A stretch of DNA of 5,881 bases from Deltaproteobacteria bacterium (GCA_021780585.1 JAJXYM010000402.1:1-5881); one strand, 5' to 3'. Shown: positions 1 to 5,881, numbered from the stretch's first letter. Numbers and translations are program-made. Notes: generated by a model from the sequence alone, not told the origin.

Positions 1-1
1 G

Positions 2-313
2 CAGATGGTGATGCTGGAGCGCGATCCGGCCAGAGCGCGCGCCGGGGTCCGCACATTCATGCGTTTTTATCTGAACGCTCCGCCCTACCGGCGCTATTTC
101 GCCGCGATGGGTTTCAGCGAGGACGAGATGCGCGGCGGCGGCGGCGACCGGCTGCTCGACGCGGTAATCGCATGGGGCGACGAACGCGCGCTGCATGATC
201 GGATCCGCGCCCACTACGAGGCCGGCGCCGATCACGTCTATATCATTCCGCTCAGCGCCGACGGCGGGCGCTTGCCCGACCCGCGCGTGATCGCGGCGCT
301 CGCGCCCGGATAA
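2..313 (+). CDS. LLM-class (luciferase-like) F420-dependent oxidoreductase, C-terminal part, 5' truncated by window edge
   Basis: Only the last ~103 codons are present. The frame is open to the left edge, so the true start lies outside the window and the first ATG visible at 5 is not a real start. The protein runs from a D-P-A-R-A-R-A-G-V helix through the segments RFYLNAPPY and MGFSEDE, then DRLLDAVIAWGDE, and ends in AGADHVYIIPL. This order (RxxL-Y-LxxPxY, GF-D-E, WGDE, GADHV-Q/I-PL) is what I recall for the C-terminal end of LLM-class TIGR03620-like oxidoreductases, which are TIM-barrel flavin/F420 enzymes acting in the cytoplasm on unknown substrates. The cofactor-binding and substrate-binding parts are mostly missing, so F420 rather than FMN is a family inference. 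It converges on glpX with a 15-base gap and is not part of the threonine cluster. Confidence 0.8.
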   Translation, partial: QMVMLERDPARARAGVRTFMRFYLNAPPYRRYFAAMGFSEDEMRGGGGDRLLDAVIAWGDERALHDRIRAHYEAGADHVYIIPLSADGGRLPDPRVIAALAPG

Positions 314-328
314 GCGGGGCGCGCCGGC

Positions 329-1282
329 TCAGTATTCCGGCTTGAAGTCGAAGTGATGAATCGCTTCGATAAAGCGGATGGTGCGCGTCTTCGAGCGCAT
401 CACGACGCTGTTGCTCATCGCGCCGCCGGAGAAGAATCTCACGCCGCGGAGATAATCGCCGGTGGTGACGCCGGTCGCCGCGAACATCACGTCGTCGCCG
501 GCGATCTCCTCGAGCGGATATTTGCGCCGCAGATCCAGGATTCCGGCGGCGAGACATTCCTCGGCCTCGCGCTCGTTGCGCGGCGCGAAGCGGATTTGCA
601 TCGCCCCGCAGGCCGAGCGAATCGCGGCGGCGGCCAGGACGCCCTGATGGGCGCCGCCGACGCCAATTAGCAGATCGATTTCGCTTTCGGGCCGGGTGGT
701 GGCGATCGCGGCGGAGAGATCGCCGGCGGTGAGCAGCTTGATTCCGGCTCCCGACCGGCGCACTTCCGCGATCAGCTTCTCATGGCGCGGGCGGTCGAGA
801 ATCGCGACGCGCAGATCCTCGACGTAGACTTTCTTCGCCTCGGCCAGCGCGCGCAGATTCTCGGTCGGGGATTTGTCGATATCGATAATCCCGCGGCCGA
901 GCGGACCGCAGGCGATCTTGTCCATATAGGTGTCGGGACAGCGGAGAATCTTGCCGCGCTCCGCCAGCGCCACGCACGACAGCGCGTTCGGTCCGCCAGT
1001 CGCGCAAATCAGCGAACCTTCGAGACCGTCGAGCGCGACGTCGACCTCCGGACCGGCGCCGGTGCCGACGATCTCGCCCGCGTAGAGCAGATCGGTCGCG
1101 CCCTGATCGCCCTCGCCGACGACGATCTTGCCGTCCATCCCGATCGAGTTGAGCGTGTTGCGCATCGCCTCGGCCGCGACCCGATCCGCCATCCGCTCAT
1201 CGCCCTTGCCGATAAAGCGCGCGGCGGCCAGCGCCGCGGCCTCGGTCGCGCGCACCACCTCCAGCGCCAGGTTTCGCTCCAT
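329..1282 (-). CDS. glpX: Divergent class II fructose-1,6-bisphosphatase (GlpX) homologue with altered active site
   Basis: 317 residues, close to the usual 320-336. Class II FBPases remove the 1-phosphate of fructose-1,6-bisphosphate in gluconeogenesis or carbon fixation, using an IMPase-like Mg/Mn phosphatase fold. The whole family framework is present: RATEAAALAA (11-20), Asp33, GEG at 56-58 with Glu57, GPEVD (77-81), Asp85, PNAL (98-101), YMDK (119-122), RPRH (164-167), GVGGA (207-211), FAATGVTTGD (267-276) and the C-terminal TIRFIEAIH. Compared with the E. coli protein as I remember it, it aligns without gaps through residue 213 but differs at normally conserved positions: Lys29 to Glu, Asp61 to Gly, DPIEGT at 85-90 to DGLEGS, Asp186 to Ala, Pro212-Glu213 to His-Gln. 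Family membership is secure; FBPase activity is not. The ATG at 1282 is set by AGGAG at 1290-1294 with 7-base spacing. It is the last gene of the minus-strand cluster, 42 bases after the PGM-like gene, and may have its own promoter. Confidence 0.88.
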   Translation of the reverse strand: MERNLALEVVRATEAAALAAARFIGKGDERMADRVAAEAMRNTLNSIGMDGKIVVGEGDQGATDLLYAGEIVGTGAGPEVDVALDGLEGSLICATGGPNALSCVALAERGKILRCPDTYMDKIACGPLGRGIIDIDKSPTENLRALAEAKKVYVEDLRVAILDRPRHEKLIAEVRRSGAGIKLLTAGDLSAAIATTRPESEIDLLIGVGGAHQGVLAAAAIRSACGAMQIRFAPRNEREAEECLAAGILDLRRKYPLEEIAGDDVMFAATGVTTGDYLRGVRFFSGGAMSNSVVMRSKTRTIRFIEAIHHFDFKPEY

Positions 1283-1289
1283 CGCCGCG

Positions 1290-1294
1290 CTCCT
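1290..1294 (-). promoter_or_regulatory. Shine-Dalgarno site of glpX
   Basis: The minus strand reads AAGGAGC followed by seven bases and the ATG at 1282. The AGGAG core has near-ideal spacing and fixes the glpX start. Confidence 0.75.
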
Positions 1295-1312
1295 TGCTCC
1301 GTCTTCGCTCCG

Positions 1313-1318
1313 ATTATA
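1313..1318 (-). promoter_or_regulatory. Candidate -10 box (TATAAT) for glpX
   Basis: In the 42-base gap upstream of glpX the minus strand carries a perfect sigma-70-type TATAAT, the only one I found in this AT-poor window. A start about 7 bases downstream (near 1306) would give a leader of about 24 bases containing the AGGAG site. No good TTGACA-like -35 is found at 16-18 bases upstream, where the sequence lies in the 3' end of the preceding coding region (CTCTGG at 17-base spacing), and there is no extended -10 TG. It could be a weak or activator-dependent internal promoter, or chance. Confidence 0.35.
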
Positions 1319-1324
1319 ACGCGA

Positions 1325-2539
1325 TCAATCGGCGGCCAGAGCGGCGCCGAACAACGCCTCGATCAGCCGATAGCCGTCGCGCACGATCACGCCGGCGCGC
1401 GTCGCGTCCGCCTCGGTATAGCGCCGCGCCGCCGCTCCGGCGTCGCCGGCGCGCACGATCGCGAACGGCACCGGCTCGCCCGAATGGGTCTTGAGTTTCG
1501 ACGGCGTGGCATGGTCGGGCATCAGCAGCAGCGCCCATTCGCCGAAGGCCGGCAACTCCCGCAGCAGCGGCCCGACGATCAATTCGTCGATCCGCTCGAG
1601 CGCCTCGACTTTCAGATCCGCGCGTCCCATATGGCCGGCTTCGTCGGGCGCCTCGATATGCAGCAGCAGAAAATCGCACCGCTTGAGCGCGTCGATTCCG
1701 TAGCGCCCCTTGGCCGCGTAATCGGTGTCGAGATAGCCGGTCGCGCCCGGCACCTTGATCAATTCCAGTCCGGCGAGCCGGCCCAGTCCGTTGACCAGAT
1801 CGACCGCCGAAATCACCGCGCCCGCGACGCCGAAGCGCTCATGCAGCGTCGGCACGGCGGGACGCTTGCCCTGGCCCCAGAACCAGACGTCGGTGGCGGC
1901 GCATTTGCCGGCCGCGCGCCGCGCCCGGTTCACCGGATGGTCCCGGAGGATCGCGGCCGCGCGCTCCATCAGCGGACGCAGCCGCGCGGCGCCCGGGCCC
2001 TCCGGCAGATGCGCGGCGACGGGCTGGCCAGTGATATCGTGCGGCGGCGTGAGTTTCGCGCCGGCCTCGCCGTTGCGCCAGACCATCAGATGGCGGTAGC
2101 TGACGCCGTTGAAGAATTCGATTCCGTCGCCAGCCAGGGCCGCGCGCAGGTCGGCGACGATGCGCGCCGCCTCCTCGCTGGTGATATGCCCCGAGGTGAA
2201 ATCGCTCATGGTCGGGCGGCCGTCGGCGCCGGCGGCGAGCGCGACCAGGTTCATGCGAAAGACGACGTCGTCGGGAGCGAGCGCGATTCCCATGCTGGCG
2301 GCTTCGATCGGCGCGCGTCCGGTATGGTAACGGGCGGGATCATAGCCGAGCATCGTCATCGTGCCGACGTCGCTGCCGGGCGGCATCCCGTGCGGGATCG
2401 TCGCGACCATCCCGAGCGTGCCGCGCGCCGCGATCGCATCCATATGGGGTTTGCGGGCGGCCTCGAGCGGCGTGCGGCCGTCGAGCTCGTCGCACGGCCA
2501 GTCCGCCATCCCGTCGCCATGGATAATTACGTATTTCAC
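1325..2539 (-). CDS. Phosphoglycerate-mutase-like protein, probable homoserine kinase (alkaline phosphatase superfamily)
   Basis: 404 residues from the GTG at 2539. It belongs to the archaeal-type, cofactor-independent phosphoglycerate mutase group (ApgM; alkaline phosphatase superfamily), in the branch annotated as 'proposed homoserine kinase' (TIGR02535, from memory). Visible motifs: N-terminal KYVIIHGDGMADWP with metal ligand Asp9, GRTPLEAA (21-28), GSDVGTMTMLGYDP (55-68) with the nucleophilic Ser56, EAPDEAGHMG (296-305) with Asp299 and His303, MPDHATPS (340-347) with Asp342-His343, and THSGEPVPF (351-359) with His352. All metal and nucleophile positions are intact, so it should be active. 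It lies between thrC and glpX in a cluster with hom and thrC and no GHMP-kinase thrB, which favours homoserine to O-phosphohomoserine over glycolytic mutase activity. The start is chosen for the family's usual N-terminus (M-K-Y-V-I) and for GGGAG six bases upstream. A GTG at 2581, directly after the thrC stop, would add 14 atypical residues. Confidence 0.9.
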   Translation of the reverse strand: MKYVIIHGDGMADWPCDELDGRTPLEAARKPHMDAIAARGTLGMVATIPHGMPPGSDVGTMTMLGYDPARYHTGRAPIEAASMGIALAPDDVVFRMNLVALAAGADGRPTMSDFTSGHITSEEAARIVADLRAALAGDGIEFFNGVSYRHLMVWRNGEAGAKLTPPHDITGQPVAAHLPEGPGAARLRPLMERAAAILRDHPVNRARRAAGKCAATDVWFWGQGKRPAVPTLHERFGVAGAVISAVDLVNGLGRLAGLELIKVPGATGYLDTDYAAKGRYGIDALKRCDFLLLHIEAPDEAGHMGRADLKVEALERIDELIVGPLLRELPAFGEWALLLMPDHATPSKLKTHSGEPVPFAIVRAGDAGAAARRYTEADATRAGVIVRDGYRLIEALFGAALAAD

Positions 2540-2545
2540 GACTCG

Positions 2546-2550
2546 CTCCC
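2546..2550 (-). promoter_or_regulatory. Shine-Dalgarno site deciding the GTG start of the PGM-like homoserine kinase gene
   Basis: The minus strand reads GGGAG, six bases, then GTG-AAA at 2539. It supports this GTG over the upstream GTG at 2581, which abuts the thrC stop codon. The same GGGAGCG...GTGAAA arrangement precedes hom. Confidence 0.7.
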
Positions 2551-2581
2551 GCCGCGCGCCATATGCGCGGCCGACGCGCAC

Positions 2582-3700
2582 TCAGCCTTCGAGGATTTTC
2601 AGCACCTTGTCGATATCGGGTTCGACGACGATCGTGTTGCCCAGATTCTTGAGCGCCGTGTCCGGATCCTTCAGGCCGTGTCCGGTCAGCGTGCAGACCA
2701 CGACCGAGCCCGGCTTGAGTCCGCCGCTGGCGCCGAATTTGAGCAGGCCGGCGATCGCGGCCGCCGAGGCCGGCTCGGCGAACACGCCCATCGTCGCGAT
2801 CAGCCGGTACGCGGCAAGGATTTCGGCGTCGGTCACCAGGTCGATCAGGCCGCCGGATTCGTCGCGCGCGCTGGTCGCGCCTTTCCAGCTCGCCGGATTG
2901 CCGATTTTGATCGCGGTCGCCACGGTATGGGGATCGTCGATCGGATGGCCTTCGACGATCGGCGCGGAACCGGCCGCCTGATAGCCCATCATCCTGGGCA
3001 GCCGGCGCGACAGGCCCTCGGCCTGGTATTCGCGATAGCCGGCCCAGTAGGCGGTGATATTGCCGGCGTTGCCGACCGGTAAAAAATGATGCGTCGGGGC
3101 GTCGCCGAGTTGATCGCAGACCTCGAACGCGCCGGTCTTCTGCCCCGCGATCCGGTCGGGATTGACGCTGTTGACCAGTCGGATCCGCACCGGGTCGCGC
3201 TCCGCCACGTTGCGCACGACTTTCAGGCAGATATCGAAATTGCCGATCACCTCGACCACTTTCGCCCCATGCATCAGGGATTGCGAAAGCTTGCCCAGGG
3301 CGACCGCGCCCTTGGGAATCAGCACGTAGGCCTGCAATCCCGCGCGGCCCGCATAGGCGGCGGCCGACGCCGAAGTGTTGCCGGTCGAGGCGCAGATCAC
3401 GGCGCGCGCGCCCTCGCCGAGCGCCTTGCTCATCGCGACCGTCATGCCGCGGTCCTTGAACGAGCCGGTCGGATTGGCGCCCTCGTACTTGAGATAGACC
3501 TTGACGCCGCGGCCGATCCGATCGGCCAGCGCGGGCGCCTCGATCAGCGGCGTATTGCCCTCGTTGAGCGTGACCACGGGAGTCGCGCCGGTGACCGGCA
3601 GGAAGCGCCGGTAATGCTCGATCAGGCCGGGCCAGCGGCTGAGCCGCGCGCCGGCGGCCGCCGCGTCGCCGCTTCCCGCCGTCTTGATCGTTTCCGCCAT
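2582..3700 (-). CDS. thrC: Threonine synthase
   Basis: 372 residues. This PLP-dependent fold-type II enzyme converts O-phosphohomoserine and water to threonine and phosphate, the last step of threonine synthesis. The sequence shows EGNTPLIEAPAL (47-58), the PLP-lysine motif GSFKDRG (79-85) with Lys82, ASTGNTSASAAAYA (104-117), the PLP-phosphate loop PVGNAGN (208-214), the GNPASWKGA segment (267-275), EPASAAAIAGL (309-319) and TGHGLKDP (339-346). It is the short bacterial/archaeal type of about 350 residues, with an extra Ala/Gly-rich N-terminus of about 20 residues before RWPGLIEHYR. It has no long N-terminal domain like that of E. coli/yeast-type ThrC. ATG at 3700 lies four bases after the hom TAG. 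The best SD (GAGGAG at 3714-3719, inside the last hom codons) is 13 bases away, so translational coupling to hom is likely. It is followed after 42 bases by the PGM-like homoserine kinase gene. Confidence 0.96.
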   Translation of the reverse strand: MAETIKTAGSGDAAAAGARLSRWPGLIEHYRRFLPVTGATPVVTLNEGNTPLIEAPALADRIGRGVKVYLKYEGANPTGSFKDRGMTVAMSKALGEGARAVICASTGNTSASAAAYAGRAGLQAYVLIPKGAVALGKLSQSLMHGAKVVEVIGNFDICLKVVRNVAERDPVRIRLVNSVNPDRIAGQKTGAFEVCDQLGDAPTHHFLPVGNAGNITAYWAGYREYQAEGLSRRLPRMMGYQAAGSAPIVEGHPIDDPHTVATAIKIGNPASWKGATSARDESGGLIDLVTDAEILAAYRLIATMGVFAEPASAAAIAGLLKFGASGGLKPGSVVVCTLTGHGLKDPDTALKNLGNTIVVEPDIDKVLKILEG

Positions 3701-3704
3701 CGGC

Positions 3705-5015
3705 CTACAGACGCTCCTCGATTCGAATAAAGGCCGGATCGCCCGCGACCATCCTGAGCCGGCCGATCGCCTTCAGCGCGCGTTTCAGATTGCGCTCGCG
3801 CGCCTCATGCGTGCGCATGATCACGGGCACCGTGGTTTCCACTCCGCGTCCCTGCTGCAGCACCGACACGATCGAAATTCCGTTGCGCCCGAGAATCGAC
3901 GCGATCGCTCCCAGCACTCCCGGCTGGTCCCGCGCCATGAAGCGCAGATAGTATTCGCATACCACGTCGTCCATCGGCTTGACACGCGCGCGCTTCAGAT
4001 GCGGCATCGGATAGCCCAGCGCATGGGCGCCGGCGCCGCGCGCGCCGGCCACGCGATGGCGCGCGGTTTCGAGCACGTCCGCCATCACCGCCGTCGCCGT
4101 CGGCATCTGGCCCGCGCCCAGGCCGAAGTACATGCTCGCGCCCAGCGCCTCGCCGTGAATATAGATCGCGTTGTAGGCGCCGCTCACGCCGGCCAGCAGA
4201 TGGCGCGCCGGAACCATGGTCGGATGCACGCGGGCCTCGATCGCGCCGTCGTCGTCCTTGGCGATCGCCAGCAGCTTCACCACGTACCCGAGCTCACGCG
4301 CGTATTTGATATCGGCCAGCGTCAGCCGGCTGATCCCCTCGGTGTATACGTCGCGCGGCTCCAGCCGCACGCCGAACGCCAGCGTCACCAGCAGACAGAG
4401 CTTGTGGGCGGCGTCATGGCCCTCGATATCGAGGGTGGGATCGGCCTCGGCCAGACCCGCGCGCTGCGCCTCCCGGAGCGCGTCGGCGAACTCGCATCCG
4501 CTCTCGGTCATCATGCTGAGAATCGAATTGCAGGTGCCGTTGACGATCCCGTAAACGGCGCGCTGCCGATCGCCCGCGAGCGCCTCGCGCAGGGTGCGGA
4601 TAATCGGCACGCCGCCGCCGACGCTGGCCTCGAACCCGACCGCCAGGCCGGCCTTCGCCGCCGCGCCAAAAATCTCCGCGCTATTTTCCGCGAGCAACGC
4701 CTTGTTCGCCGTGACCACGTCCTTGCCGGCGGCAAGCGCCTTCAGGATCAGGGTGCGGGCGGGCTCATGGCCGCCGAACAGCTCGATTACGATATCGACG
4801 TCGGGCCGCTCGACCAGCGCCGCGCCGTCGCGCACGATTAACGATTTGTCGAGGCCGAGTTCAGGTATCGGTTTGAGGCTGCGATCGGCGACGCCGGCCA
4901 GTTCCAGCGGCGCGCCGAGGCGCCGTTCGAACATCGCCGCGTTGCGCCGCATCAGGCGGACGACGCCTTCGCCAACCGTGCCGCATCCGAGCAGGGCTAA
5001 CCGGATCGGTTTCAC
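3705..5015 (-). CDS. hom: Homoserine dehydrogenase with C-terminal ACT domain
   Basis: 436 residues from the GTG at 5015, about the usual length for monofunctional Hom. It reduces L-aspartate-4-semialdehyde to homoserine with NAD(P)H, at the branch to threonine and methionine. Domains in order: a Rossmann NAD(P) domain with LGCGTVG (9-15); VTANKALLA (101-109) with catalytic-type Lys105; GFEASVGGGVPII (127-139); the substrate domain with NGTCNSIL (159-166) and AEADPTLDIEGHDAAHKL (189-206), containing Glu190, Asp201 and Lys205, which correspond to yeast Glu208/Asp219/Lys223; and GAGQMPTATAV (300-310). A C-terminal ACT domain follows, from about 355 (YYLRFMARDQPGVLG) to the end. The ACT domain suggests threonine feedback control. 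No aspartokinase is fused to it. The GTG start has GGGAG six bases upstream. An ATG at 5072, overlapping the aminotransferase stop as TGATG, would add 19 Arg/Pro-rich residues and has no good SD. Confidence 0.96.
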   Translation of the reverse strand: MKPIRLALLGCGTVGEGVVRLMRRNAAMFERRLGAPLELAGVADRSLKPIPELGLDKSLIVRDGAALVERPDVDIVIELFGGHEPARTLILKALAAGKDVVTANKALLAENSAEIFGAAAKAGLAVGFEASVGGGVPIIRTLREALAGDRQRAVYGIVNGTCNSILSMMTESGCEFADALREAQRAGLAEADPTLDIEGHDAAHKLCLLVTLAFGVRLEPRDVYTEGISRLTLADIKYARELGYVVKLLAIAKDDDGAIEARVHPTMVPARHLLAGVSGAYNAIYIHGEALGASMYFGLGAGQMPTATAVMADVLETARHRVAGARGAGAHALGYPMPHLKRARVKPMDDVVCEYYLRFMARDQPGVLGAIASILGRNGISIVSVLQQGRGVETTVPVIMRTHEARERNLKRALKAIGRLRMVAGDPAFIRIEERL

Positions 5016-5021
5016 CCGACG

Positions 5022-5026
5022 CTCCC
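5022..5026 (-). promoter_or_regulatory. Shine-Dalgarno site deciding the GTG start of hom
   Basis: The minus strand reads GGGAG, six bases, then GTG-AAA at 5015. It supports a 436-residue Hom over the 455-residue version starting at the ATG at 5072, which overlaps the stop of the upstream gene. Confidence 0.65.
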
Positions 5027-5071
5027 GCGGCTTCCGTTCGCTGATCCGGCGCGGCGCGCTCGCGGGCGCCA

Positions 5072-5881
5072 TCAGGCGCCGGCCATCCGCCGCATCGGCG
5101 TCACTTGCGGCGCGCGGCTCAGCGCCAACTTGATCCCGCGCAGCGCCTGGCGCGTGCGATGTTCATTTTCGATCAGGGCGAAGCGCACGAAGTCGTCGCC
5201 GTCGGCGCCAAATCCAACCCCCGGCGAAACGGCGACCTTGGCCTCCGCCAGCAGGAATTTCGCGAACTCCAGCGAACCCATCGCGCGCAGCGGCTCCGGA
5301 ATCGGCGCCCATACGAACATCGTCGCGCGCGGTTTCTCCAGCGGCCATCCGGCGCGATTCAACCCGTCGACCAGCACGTCGCGCCGGCGCCGATAGGTCG
5401 CGACGATCTCGCCAACGCATTCCTGCGGTCCGTTCAGCGCCGCGATCGCCGCCACCTGCACGGGCGCGAACATCCCGTAGTCGAAATACGACTTGAGCCG
5501 CGACAGCGCCGCAATCATCTCGCGATTCCCCACCGCGAAACCGACCCGCCATCCCGGCATGTTGTAGCTCTTGGAGAGCGTGAAGAACTCGACCGCGACC
5601 TCGCGCGCGCCCGGCACTTCCATGATCGACGGCGCCTTGTAACCGTCGAAGCAAAGGTCGGCGTAGGCGAAATCATGCACCACCAGGATGCCGTTTTCGC
5701 GCGCGAAATCGACCACCCGCTGCATGAAGGCGAGATTCACGATCGCGGTGGTCGGGTTATGCGGAAAGCTGATGATCAGCAGTTTCGGCCGTGGCCAGCA
5801 GCGGCTCACCACCGCCATCATCTCGTCGAAGAATTCGTCGCCGTTGCGCAGCGGCACGCCCTGCACCTGCGCCCCAGATCG
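5072..5881 (-). CDS. alaC: AlaC-type alanine/glutamate-pyruvate aminotransferase, C-terminal two-thirds, N-terminus off the window
   Basis: A fold-type I PLP aminotransferase (class I/II) whose frame stays open to the right edge (it reads R-S-G-A-Q-V-Q-G-V-P-L from 5881), so about 130 N-terminal residues of an expected ~400 are missing. Numbering from the Val codon at 5866: FPHNPTT (34-40) with the cofactor-binding Asn, LVVHDFAYAD (61-70) with Asp65 and Tyr68, KAPSIMEVPGA (77-87), and FFTLSKSYNMPGWRVGF (94-110) with the Schiff-base Lys99. Further on come the KSYFDYG segment, YRRRRDVLV, GSLEFAK, VSPGVGFG and RFALIEN, carrying the carboxylate-binding Arg. These match E. coli AlaC (YfdZ) far better than aspartate aminotransferase; DapL is a related alternative. 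AlaC homologues commonly sit directly upstream of hom. The intergenic distance to the hom GTG is 56 bases, with no terminator, so this is probably the first visible gene of the operon. Confidence 0.92.
   Translation of the reverse strand, partial: RSGAQVQGVPLRNGDEFFDEMMAVVSRCWPRPKLLIISFPHNPTTAIVNLAFMQRVVDFARENGILVVHDFAYADLCFDGYKAPSIMEVPGAREVAVEFFTLSKSYNMPGWRVGFAVGNREMIAALSRLKSYFDYGMFAPVQVAAIAALNGPQECVGEIVATYRRRRDVLVDGLNRAGWPLEKPRATMFVWAPIPEPLRAMGSLEFAKFLLAEAKVAVSPGVGFGADGDDFVRFALIENEHRTRQALRGIKLALSRAPQVTPMRRMAGA

Noticed and set aside
318..325. GGCGCGCC palindrome in the gap between the two convergent genes.
   Set aside because: Only eight bases, no loop or T-run, and the same letters occur often in the surrounding coding sequence.
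1069..1069. Possible frameshift or pseudogene status of glpX because of its missing active-site residues.
   Set aside because: The frame is open over 317 codons, family motifs are continuous on both sides of each substitution, and a good ribosome site is present. The changes are point substitutions, not a shifted segment.
782..3082. A 766-codon open frame on the plus strand, antisense to glpX, the PGM-like gene and thrC.
   Set aside because: It is codon-aligned with all three minus-strand genes, which happen to share one frame. A stop there would need TTA, CTA or TCA codons in the real genes, and these are rare at this GC. The translation is Arg/Ala/Gly/His-rich with no recognisable domain.
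4029..4049. GC-rich hairpin (8-base stem, 5-base loop) that could look like a terminator or structured RNA.
   Set aside because: It lies inside hom, encodes an Ala/Gly/Arg stretch, and has no following T-run. Such GC/CG inverted repeats are expected at this composition.
3684..4841. A 385-codon plus-strand open frame antisense to hom.
   Set aside because: Same GC-driven mirror effect. hom is unmistakable on the other strand and the antisense product has no family features.
5072..5072. ATG overlapping the aminotransferase stop (TGATG) as the hom start.
   Set aside because: It would give a 19-residue Arg/Pro-rich extension before the Rossmann strand and has only weak SD upstream, whereas GTG at 5015 has GGGAG at ideal spacing and gives the usual family length. 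Coupled initiation here remains possible.

Overview
This is a GC-rich (roughly two-thirds G+C by eye), fully coding bacterial chromosome segment. It holds the tail of one plus-strand gene and a compact five-gene minus-strand cluster for threonine biosynthesis and central carbon metabolism. I see no RNA gene, mobile element, CRISPR array or phage signal, and no non-coding stretch longer than about 60 bases.

Layout from left to right: 2-313 (+) is the C-terminal end of an LLM-class (luciferase-like, probably F420-dependent) oxidoreductase, cut by the window edge. A gap of only 15 bases follows, then the convergent minus-strand cluster. In transcription order (right to left) this is: an AlaC-type aminotransferase (5' end off the window), homoserine dehydrogenase (hom), threonine synthase (thrC), a phosphoglycerate-mutase-like protein of the 'proposed homoserine kinase' type, and a divergent class II fructose-1,6-bisphosphatase homologue (glpX).

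How the genes work together: Hom reduces aspartate semialdehyde to homoserine. The PGM-like enzyme very probably phosphorylates homoserine, because it sits exactly where thrB would be expected. ThrC converts O-phosphohomoserine to threonine. The AlaC-type aminotransferase handles pyruvate/glutamate amino transfer at the head of the cluster. GlpX is the outlier. It aligns with E. coli GlpX without gaps through residue 213 but has lost several active-site residues, including the metal ligand Glu213 (Gln here). It also has a perfect TATAAT box just upstream of its own start. Its substrate, or even its catalytic competence, is therefore uncertain.

Organism: the high GC, GTG starts with strong GGGAG Shine-Dalgarno sequences, an F420-type LLM oxidoreductase, and PGM-type homoserine kinase next to hom/thrC suggest an environmental, probably uncultured, Desulfobacterota/Binatota-like or related Gram-negative lineage. 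That placement is an inference from gene content only and is weak. No wholly new system is visible. The divergent GlpX and the non-orthologous homoserine kinase are the points worth following.
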